This document shows, piece by piece, positions 6,978 to 12,929 of a DNA stretch of 16,112 bases (the stretch's first letter is position 1; every line of letters starts with the position of its first letter). The notes below the pieces were generated by a model. It searched no databases. It had not been told where the DNA came from and saw only the letters and a program-made list of their open reading frames with translations. Made by a program: the position numbers and the translations under genes. Location: NCBI GenBank assembly GCA_900549855.1, contig URPS01000045.1, positions 1 to 16,112 on the forward strand, read 5' to 3'. Origin of the DNA: an uncultured bacterium (GTDB taxonomy: Bacteria; Cyanobacteriota; Vampirovibrionia; Gastranaerophilales; Gastranaerophilaceae).

Positions 6978-7793
6978 TTATTCAATGATTTGCGGTTCTC
7001 GTTGAAAATATGATGGAAAGTTCTTCTTGTAATCTGATAATTCAGTACAATAAGCTTCCATATCTAAAGAAATTCCGGCTTTTAACGGAAATGTCTTCAC
7101 TCCGAGAGATTTGTACATAGCTCTCATAAATACATTAGAGATGGCATCACTTCCACGCTCCCATGGAGTCGCATGTGCCATAATCCAACGGATTTCTGCG
7201 ATTGTTTCGTTCAAATCTTCCATTTGACACTCTTTAATATTCTTGCTGTCAAAAGCAGCTTTAAAAACATCATATAAATCAAACACTTTATTTAATGCAT
7301 AGTCTACACATTTCCAACTTCCGTGTTGAAGGTAATGTGCGTCTTTGCAGATTTTGGCTCTTGTTAGTTCAATATCACTATAAGGATTTTTTAAGGGATG
7401 AAGAACAACCTTATCTAAACGTTCTTGATATGACTTGTATCTATTTATATTAGAATAATTTGTACATAAATTACACCCAAACCAACTTGATTTGTTTAGC
7501 CAACCCTCTTTTTTATAACGTAAAATGCCACTATGCTTAACTTTGTTGATATCAAGCGTAAGTCTATTTGCACAACGAATGCCGGAAGCAATAAATTTTA
7601 AAACATTTTCTCCGGAAGTATTATTGCGTATCATATTGACAGCTTTATCAGCAGTAGTTTTGGTTTTTTGTGCCCATAAAGAATTTTTGCCATAACCTCG
7701 AATTGGTACAAAAAAATCAACCTGCTTAAATTTAAGTTTAGGCGAATTGATATTTGCAGTAAAATTTAGCGATGTTAAATTTGTAATTTGCAT
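6978..7793 (-). CDS. Orphan protein of 271 aa with HATPxxRGS block
   Basis: I do not recognise this family. The start reads MQITNLTSLNFTAN, sharing the short hydrophobic-x-F motif pattern with the GH77-like protein (NNITFQRR). The middle has paired cysteines (FGCNLC, 106-110; KICKDAHYLQHGSWKC, 147-162) and many His residues that could bind metal, but the spacing fits no finger I know. The C-terminal 70 residues are the best candidate for a conserved domain: IRWIMAHATPWERGSDAISN (201-220), with His207, Arg213 and Ser215 as possible active or binding residues, followed by a helix and SLDMEAYC. There is no signal peptide and no membrane segment. No Shine-Dalgarno sequence precedes the ATG; AT-rich TTTTAAAATAG does. 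The gene is monocistronic. The ORF length and amino-acid makeup support a real gene; an effector-like or enzyme role is speculation. Confidence 0.7.
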   Translation of the reverse strand: MQITNLTSLNFTANINSPKLKFKQVDFFVPIRGYGKNSLWAQKTKTTADKAVNMIRNNTSGENVLKFIASGIRCANRLTLDINKVKHSGILRYKKEGWLNKSSWFGCNLCTNYSNINRYKSYQERLDKVVLHPLKNPYSDIELTRAKICKDAHYLQHGSWKCVDYALNKVFDLYDVFKAAFDSKNIKECQMEDLNETIAEIRWIMAHATPWERGSDAISNVFMRAMYKSLGVKTFPLKAGISLDMEAYCTELSDYKKNFPSYFQREPQIIE

Positions 7794-7836
7794 ACTATTT
7801 TAAAACCGGTAAAAAAGTTTTTTGTTAGTAATTTAA

Positions 7837-7869
7837 TAAGGTGAGGACACTTACGTTTTCCTCACCTTA
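7837..7869 (-). terminator. Hairpin terminator downstream of hisS
   Basis: An 11-bp perfect inverted repeat, TAAGGTGAGGA (7837-7847) with TCCTCACCTTA (7859-7869), has an 11-nt loop. On the minus strand it is followed by TTAAATT, an imperfect U-tract. It lies about 50 nt after the hisS stop and upstream of the 271-aa gene. A smaller hairpin, GTGCAT/ATGCAC (7889-7903), lies between it and hisS. Confidence 0.55.
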
Positions 7870-7917
7870 CTTCAAATATATTTGTAGTGTGCATTTTATG
7901 CACCTTTAATTTATGTA

Positions 7918-9156
7918 TTACTCTTCAATAACTTCAAGAACATTTTTTCTATCAACAGTTTGTTGTTCAGATGTATCAAGATTTTTGATTGTCACTTTGC
8001 CTGATGCAATTTCATCTTCGCCCAAAATTAATGCAAATTTTGCAAGTTTAGATGCTTTTTCCAATTGTTTAACAAACTTTTTGTTAGTTAGGTCAAATTC
8101 GCAAGTAACACCAGATTCACGCATTTCTTCTGTTAGTTTGATAGCTTCAAGTGGGTTGTTACAAACAATATATGCATTCAATTTTTCGTCTTCTTTTTGT
8201 CCGATTAAAGATGCCAATCTTTCCATACCCATTGCAAAACCAATTGCTGGAGTGTCTTCTCCGCCCAAGTTTCTAACTAAGCTATCATATCTTCCGCCGC
8301 CGCAGACTGCGTTTTGAGAGCCCAAGTTGTTTGATTTGATTTCAAAAACTGTTCTGTTATAGTAATCCAAACCCCTTACAAGAAGTTTATTTATCGAATA
8401 ATTGATATTTAGAGCATCTAAATAACCTTTCAATTCATTGAAGTGGTTTGCACAATCTTCACAAATAAAATCGGATTGAATTACTTCTTGAATTTCCGGT
8501 TTAGCATAAATTTCTTTGCATTCTTCCACTTTGCAGTCCAAAAGTCTTAGCGGATTTTTTTCGTATCTTGCTTGACAATCAGGACAAAGTTCGCTCAAAT
8601 ATGGTTTAATTACTGATTTTAATTTCTTTTTGAACTCTTCTCTGCATTCAGGGCAACCTAGGGAGTTTAACTCAACAGATAAATCATTTAAACCGAGCGC
8701 CTTAAGATAATTTACTGCCATCAAAATTACTTCAGCGTCAGCAGTAGCTTGTTTAATTCCAAAAACTTCTACACCAACTTGATGAAATTGTCTTTGTCTG
8801 CCTGCTTGCGGACGTTCGTAGCGGAACATTGGTCCTTTGTACCAAAGTTTAACCGGCGCTGCAAGTCTGTGCATTCCATTTTCTATAAATGACCGAACAA
8901 CACCGGCTGTGTTTTCCGGACGAAGTGTTAAAGAGCGCTCACTTTTTTCAAAAGTGTACATTTCTTTGTTAACGATATCAGTAGTATCGCCAACACCTCT
9001 TGCGAAAAGTTCGGTTGCTTCAAAAATTGGAGTGCGGATTTCTTTTGCGCCAAATTTTGTAAAAACTTCGTTAGCTTTAGTTTCCATAAAGTGCCAAAGT
9101 GGCATTTCCGGAGGTAATATATCTTTTGTTCCTTTTTGTACTTTTATTATTGCCAT
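7918..9156 (-). CDS. hisS: Histidyl-tRNA synthetase
   Basis: HisS charges tRNA-His with histidine using ATP, in the cytoplasm, as a class II dimer. The 412-aa sequence is near the usual 420. KGTKDILPPE (8-17) is the family opening. Motif 2 runs through PMFRYERPQAGRQRQFHQVG (109-128) with ATP-binding Arg112. The histidine-binding motif is LVRGLDYYNRTVFEI (259-273). GGGRYDSL (286-293) is the second His-specific motif and AIGFAMGMERL (304-314) is motif 3. The C-terminal 90 residues are the anticodon-binding domain. The insertion domain carries four cysteine pairs (Cys168/171, 191/194, 208/213, 232/235) that could hold zinc. AAGGGA lies about 10 nt before the ATG. The gene is transcribed away from dapF across an 86-bp gap. 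Confidence 0.98.
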   Translation of the reverse strand: MAIIKVQKGTKDILPPEMPLWHFMETKANEVFTKFGAKEIRTPIFEATELFARGVGDTTDIVNKEMYTFEKSERSLTLRPENTAGVVRSFIENGMHRLAAPVKLWYKGPMFRYERPQAGRQRQFHQVGVEVFGIKQATADAEVILMAVNYLKALGLNDLSVELNSLGCPECREEFKKKLKSVIKPYLSELCPDCQARYEKNPLRLLDCKVEECKEIYAKPEIQEVIQSDFICEDCANHFNELKGYLDALNINYSINKLLVRGLDYYNRTVFEIKSNNLGSQNAVCGGGRYDSLVRNLGGEDTPAIGFAMGMERLASLIGQKEDEKLNAYIVCNNPLEAIKLTEEMRESGVTCEFDLTNKKFVKQLEKASKLAKFALILGEDEIASGKVTIKNLDTSEQQTVDRKNVLEVIEE

Positions 9157-9192
9157 AATTTTAATTCCCTTATATACTAATAATTACTTACT

Positions 9193-9220
9193 ATTGTACT
9201 ATATGAATACATTAAGTAAA
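9193..9220 (-). promoter_or_regulatory. Candidate hisS promoter
   Basis: On the minus strand TTTACT (9215-9220), a 16-bp spacer and TACAAT (9193-9198; five of six matches) point to a start near 9186, about 30 nt before the ATG. Boxes for dapF in the same gap are not clear. Confidence 0.4.
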
Positions 9221-9242
9221 CAATATTTGAAAGGCGGACAAA

Positions 9243-10085
9243 ATGGGAATAAAAATCACAAAAATGCAAGGTTGCGGTAATGATTTTGTAGTGTTAGATT
9301 ATGAAGAATTTTTAAAAATGGGAATTTCTATGTCAGACGCTGCAAAAAAACTTTGTGACAGGCATTTTGGGGTTGGTGCTGATGGATTAATTATTCCAAA
9401 TACAAATATTGAAGATGCTGATATTGGTTGGTATTTCTTTAATTCAGATGGTTCTACAGCTCAAATGTGTGGAAATGGAATGAGATGTTTTGCAAAATAT
9501 GCTTATGACAAAAAACTTGTAGACAAAAACGAATTTTCAGTTAAAACTCTTGCCGGAATTATTTCTCCAAAAATAATGGAGGATGGTTTAGTTAAAGTAA
9601 ATATGTCAAAACCGATTCTTGTATCTGAAAAAATCCCATTTCTTCCAAATAGTAATATGAATTACAAGATGGCAGTAAAAAACCTCATTTTTGAAGGTTG
9701 TGCCGTTTCTATGGGAAATCCGCATTTTGTAATTTTCGCTTCACCGGAAAATGATTTACTTAAACTCGCAAAAGAATATGGCCCGCTAATTGAAATAGCT
9801 GCTGAATTTCCTGAAAAAACAAACGTAGAATTTATAAAAATCTTGTCACCAAGCAAAATCAGATTATGCGTATGGGAACGTGGCTGCGGAATCACTTTGG
9901 CTTGCGGAACCGGAGCTTGTGCAAGTGTTGTTGCGGGAATTTTAAAAGGATGTCTTGAACATTCTGTAGAAGTTGAGCTTCTTGGCGGAAAAGTTCGTAT
10001 TGATTGGAACGGCGACAAAGTCTTTACGGCTAAAGATGTATTCTTAACCGGACCTGCCGAATATGTTTTTGAAGCAGAATTATAG
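9243..10085 (+). CDS. dapF: Diaminopimelate epimerase
   Basis: DapF converts LL- to meso-diaminopimelate, the last step before lysine and the cross-linking residue of peptidoglycan, without a cofactor. The 280-aa length is normal. The start KMQGCGNDFVVLD (8-19) corresponds to the usual MHGxGNDF, holding a substrate-binding Asn13. The two catalytic cysteines are Cys76 in QMCGNGMRCF and Cys221 in ACGTGACAS. MGNPHFVIF (157-165) and the WERGCGIT stretch (211-218) are further family landmarks. The C-terminal GGKVRIDW is also typical. AAAGGCGG lies 6 nt before the ATG. Its presence implies a meso-DAP wall. The nearest downstream gene converges on it, across a 131-bp gap holding an inverted repeat. 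Confidence 0.97.
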   Translation: MGIKITKMQGCGNDFVVLDYEEFLKMGISMSDAAKKLCDRHFGVGADGLIIPNTNIEDADIGWYFFNSDGSTAQMCGNGMRCFAKYAYDKKLVDKNEFSVKTLAGIISPKIMEDGLVKVNMSKPILVSEKIPFLPNSNMNYKMAVKNLIFEGCAVSMGNPHFVIFASPENDLLKLAKEYGPLIEIAAEFPEKTNVEFIKILSPSKIRLCVWERGCGITLACGTGACASVVAGILKGCLEHSVEVELLGGKVRIDWNGDKVFTAKDVFLTGPAEYVFEAEL

Positions 10086-10132
10086 AATAGCTATAATCGC
10101 AAATTTACATATTATTTCCTTATTTGCCATTT

Positions 10133-10200
10133 ACAGTAATGACGCACTACTATAGATATAATAACATGTGTTTTTTGACAAAATCTATAGTATGTACTGT
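10133..10200. repeat. Nested inverted repeat between dapF and the flagellar operon
   Basis: TACTATAGAT (10148-10157) and ATCTATAGTA (10183-10192) are a perfect 10-bp inverted repeat with a 25-bp spacer. ACAGTA (10133-10138) and TACTGT (10195-10200) add an outer pair. Neither side has a T-run, so it is a weak terminator for the converging genes. The left arm overlaps TATAAT (10157-10162) and the spacer contains TTGACA (10175-10180), but these are not spaced as a promoter. A protein-binding site or a folded 3' end is possible. Confidence 0.5.
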
Positions 10201-10216
10201 TAATTAAAACTAACTA

Positions 10217-11053
10217 CTATTGAGTTGCCATTTCCATTGCTGATTGTAGCAGGTCTTTGTTAGACTTAATCAACGCATTAACAAGTTCCATTTGAACTTT
10301 TGCCTGCTGATAATCTGACATATTGGCTTTAAAATCTGTATTTGCTTGTTCTAACAAGCCGGAACGAATTTCACCCCTGCCGACTACCGGTTTGCCGGAT
10401 TCCGGAGTTTCTACAAATAAGCCGTCTTTAACTTCATACAAGCCATTTGGATTGTGGAAATTTGCAGTTGCTATCTTATACAAAGGTACTGAACGGTTTC
10501 CACCATCAGCTTTGCCATAAAGTGTACCATCGTTCTTAATCTCGTACTCGTCATATTTTCCAAGGAATTTACCGTTATTTGGGTCTATCCACAATTTAAT
10601 ATTGGTCGTAGGAACACTCAATGCACCACCTTTAAGTGCAGTTTCTTCATATAAATCTGCACTAAGTGATTTAGTACCTGACATGATTTCACCTTTATCA
10701 TTAAGGATATAACCTTGCACTGTTGCACCGTTTTTTGCACGATAAACACCTTCTGAATCAAAAGTAAATTCACCGAGTCTTGTATACTGAACATTTCCAT
10801 CAGGACTGCGAAGCATAAAATAACCGCTGCCTTCAAAAAACAAGTTTTCGTTTGAAGTTCCCGGAGTTGATTTACCTTGACCAAGATTCTTAACATTATT
10901 ATCTATAACAGCACCACCAAGAAAAGTCTTGAATGTAACCTTATTTTCTCTAAACCCTGGGGTGTAAACATTTGTCAGGTTATCAGCCAGAACATCCATC
11001 CATTGAACGGTTGCTTTCTGGGTGTTAATCGCTGTGGTATACAAATCATTCAT
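10217..11053 (-). CDS. Flagellar hook/basal-body rod-type protein (FlgE/FlgF/FlgG family)
   Basis: This is an axial flagellar protein, exported through the flagellar type III route to build the rod or hook. At 278 aa it is FlgG-sized rather than full hook-protein (FlgE) length. The N-terminal rod motif is LYTTAINTQK...DNLTNVYTPGFRENKVTF (4-41), matching the usual ANNLANVNTPGFK. EGSGYFML (74-81) and YTRLGEFTFDSEG (90-102) are the shared core. The C-terminal helix (GLLEQANTDFKANMSDYQQA, 232-251) is recognisable, but the usual QRxYxAN motif is replaced by YQQAKVQMELVNALIKSN. It overlaps the fliK-like stop by 8 nt, so it is co-translated. Its position after fliK favours a hook role and its size favours the rod; I leave the symbol empty. 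Confidence 0.88.
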   Translation of the reverse strand: MNDLYTTAINTQKATVQWMDVLADNLTNVYTPGFRENKVTFKTFLGGAVIDNNVKNLGQGKSTPGTSNENLFFEGSGYFMLRSPDGNVQYTRLGEFTFDSEGVYRAKNGATVQGYILNDKGEIMSGTKSLSADLYEETALKGGALSVPTTNIKLWIDPNNGKFLGKYDEYEIKNDGTLYGKADGGNRSVPLYKIATANFHNPNGLYEVKDGLFVETPESGKPVVGRGEIRSGLLEQANTDFKANMSDYQQAKVQMELVNALIKSNKDLLQSAMEMATQ

Positions 11054-12119
11054 CTTTGCGTCCCTTCTTTTGGTTTTCGTCTTTTTCGTTTTGTTTTTGT
11101 TCTCTGTGGTTCAGTTCTTCGTAATCTATATTATTATCTTCAAACTTTTGTCTTAAAAGCGGAAGATTTTCTTTAAGATACGCTTCTGCAATTTGAGAAC
11201 TTGGAAGAAAATCTGCGGAGATTTTTCCGTCCTTACCTACTTTTATAATGACAGAAATATCATTGTCAAAATTTATTCTGATAGGCTTGTTATCATTCAT
11301 TGATTTCGCAAGCATATCTGCCAAAGTTTTTGATACTTGAGAAGCTTCTGCTGTTTCTTTTGTACTAATACTGTTTTGTCCGTTTTCCACCAATTTGGCG
11401 AAAAAGTCAACGTCATTTTTGCTCATCGCAATATCATCAAAACTTGCTACAGTTTCCACTGTTATATTCGATTTTGTGTCAACTTTTTTAATACTGGTAG
11501 AGTTTGTAACTGTTTTTACTCTTACATCTTCCTCTACTTCATCACCTGCTTGACTATCATTTAACTCTGTAAAATCTTGCACCAATGCAGTAACTTTCTT
11601 TTCTGAATTCTGTTGTTTTTGCTGATTTTCATTGTTAAAGTTCAAACCGGAATTCATCTGGAATGCTAAAGCTGCATTCGGGTCTTGAGAATTCAACCCC
11701 ACTGAAAAATTCGGATTATTTATTGTATCGGCAAATTCTTTGTCATTCTGAAATTCCTCCGCCCATTTTTCATCTGTTTGGTTGAGCTTATTATTGATTG
11801 CTACAACAACACCTTCCAGACCGTCAATCACTTCGTTCATATCGTCAGGGGACTCAATTTCCTCACTATTTGCCACTTGATTTATCGCTTGATTCTCTTC
11901 TTTATCCGTTCCTTCTTTTATACCCTCAGGCTTATTGTCATTTTTTTTATCGGTTTCGGAAGTTTTTTTAGAGTCTTTAGCTTCATCACTCTTTTGTGCA
12001 GACATGCTGGAAAGTTCATCTGCGAATCCTGTAGATGAAGAGGATTTTGATTGAGTTGATGAAGTAGTCCTTGTGGTTGCACTTACTTTTGAACTTGTAT
12101 CAATATTCATATTATTCAT
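11046..12119 (-). CDS. fliK: Flagellar hook-length control protein, FliK-like
   Basis: FliK is a secreted ruler that sets hook length and switches export from hook to filament subunits. This 357-aa protein has the expected layout. Residues 1-180 are low-complexity and hydrophilic (Ser/Thr/Lys/Glu/Asn-rich, a natively stretched ruler region). A compact C-terminal domain at about 278-343 holds NKPIRINFDNDISVIIKVGKDGKISADF, then AYLKENLPLLRQKFEDNNIDYEEL. This is the alternation of strands and Leu-rich helix known from the export-switch domain. The tail is highly charged (QKQNEKDENQKKGRKDE). The start at 12119 overlaps the fliJ stop by 8 nt. FliK sequences diverge strongly, so the call rests on architecture plus position between fliJ and a hook/rod gene. 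Confidence 0.82.
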   Translation of the reverse strand: MNNMNIDTSSKVSATTRTTSSTQSKSSSSTGFADELSSMSAQKSDEAKDSKKTSETDKKNDNKPEGIKEGTDKEENQAINQVANSEEIESPDDMNEVIDGLEGVVVAINNKLNQTDEKWAEEFQNDKEFADTINNPNFSVGLNSQDPNAALAFQMNSGLNFNNENQQKQQNSEKKVTALVQDFTELNDSQAGDEVEEDVRVKTVTNSTSIKKVDTKSNITVETVASFDDIAMSKNDVDFFAKLVENGQNSISTKETAEASQVSKTLADMLAKSMNDNKPIRINFDNDISVIIKVGKDGKISADFLPSSQIAEAYLKENLPLLRQKFEDNNIDYEELNHREQKQNEKDENQKKGRKDE

Positions 12120-12594
12120 TCTCCAACTTGTTTAATTGTTCCAGCATTTCTTGTTCTTCAGCTTCTTCTCTTGAACGAATAAAAAACCTTTGTACCCCGA
12201 TTTCAGAAAACTGTTTGAGTTCTATAGCTTTTTGTTCTTCTTGATAAGCCTCTTTTTGCTTTTCTTTGTGTTTTTCAACAACCTTTACTGCTTGTTCCAG
12301 CTTTACCAACTTTTGTTTTTCTTGATCCAAAATCGCCTGAACTCGCTTTCGTTCTTGCTCTAAAGCATCAGCCTTATCCCAGAGGTGATGAAGATAATTA
12401 TCATAATATTCCATCATTCTAAAATCAGCTGTTCTTTTATTTTGGATTGTTTGTCGGATTTCCGCTTCATTTTTGCGAATATTTTCCTCTGCTATATAAA
12501 CCTGCTGCTGTGCCTTTTGCACATTCAGCAACTGTTCTTCTTTTTTTCGGATTCTAAAATCCAATACTTTTTGTAGTCTATATACAAAGGGCAT
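12112..12594 (-). CDS. fliJ: Flagellar export chaperone FliJ
   Basis: FliJ is a small helical protein that couples the FliI ATPase to the FlhA export gate and recycles chaperones. The 160-aa length is typical (about 145-160). The N-terminus FVYRLQKVLDFRIRKKEEQL (3-22) is the family signature. The rest is one long charged coiled coil, ending with VEKHKEKQKEAYQEEQKAIELKQFSEIGVQRF, as in other FliJ proteins. It opens the minus-strand operon and runs into the fliK-like gene with an 8-nt overlap. The usual upstream partner fliI is not in the window. Only a weak GTGAG precedes the ATG by 8 nt, and a strong promoter-like sequence ends right at the ATG. Confidence 0.88.
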   Translation of the reverse strand: MPFVYRLQKVLDFRIRKKEEQLLNVQKAQQQVYIAEENIRKNEAEIRQTIQNKRTADFRMMEYYDNYLHHLWDKADALEQERKRVQAILDQEKQKLVKLEQAVKVVEKHKEKQKEAYQEEQKAIELKQFSEIGVQRFFIRSREEAEEQEMLEQLNKLENE

Positions 12595-12623
12595 AATATA
12601 TTCTCACATAAGTATTATGTCAA
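12595..12623 (-). promoter_or_regulatory. Consensus-like promoter abutting the fliJ start codon
   Basis: On the minus strand a perfect TTGACA (12618-12623), a 17-bp spacer and TATATT (12595-12600) make one of the best promoter matches in the window. TATATT is immediately followed by the fliJ ATG, so a normal start site would fall a few bases inside the gene. The upstream gap 12595-12929 (335 bp) otherwise holds AT-rich DNA and the divergent promoter of the coiled-coil gene; I see no gene in it. Confidence 0.4.
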
Positions 12624-12758
12624 AGTTTTTTTATTTGGAACACATCCATTTAGATGATTAATTGTTTTTTTCAAAAAGTCAAAAGCAAAATTCTTATTTT
12701 TATTTAATTTCATATTGATAATGTAAATTTTTGTAACAATTTTTCGAAAACCTTAAAG

Positions 12759-12787
12759 TTTTCAAAAAAAATGCCGTTATATATAAT
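12759..12787 (+). promoter_or_regulatory. Candidate promoter of the coiled-coil gene, with a palindrome over the -10 box
   Basis: TTTTCA (12759-12764), a 17-bp spacer and perfect TATAAT (12782-12787) point to a start near 12794 and a 5' leader of about 135 nt. The -10 lies inside CGTTAT-ATATA-ATAACG (12775-12791), a perfect 6-bp-arm palindrome that could be an operator. Confidence 0.4.
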
Positions 12788-12929
12788 AACGAATGTTTCA
12801 TAAATGTCATATTAATATCGCAAAAATTTAGTATTTGGAAGAATATTGTAAAAAGCCAGATGCTGATTTTACATAATACGTAATAGTACAAACTGAAGAT
12901 ACAACACAAAACACGAAAGGAGTTGCAGA

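Noticed and set aside
7913..8317. Plus-strand ORFs inside hisS, and similar ORFs inside dapF and the hook gene
   Set aside because: They lie fully within strongly recognised genes on the opposite strand and have no ribosome site or recognisable motif.
10157..10203. TATAAT and TTGACA in the dapF-flagellar gap as a promoter
   Set aside because: They are in the wrong order or spacing, and the flanking genes converge there, so no gene would be served.
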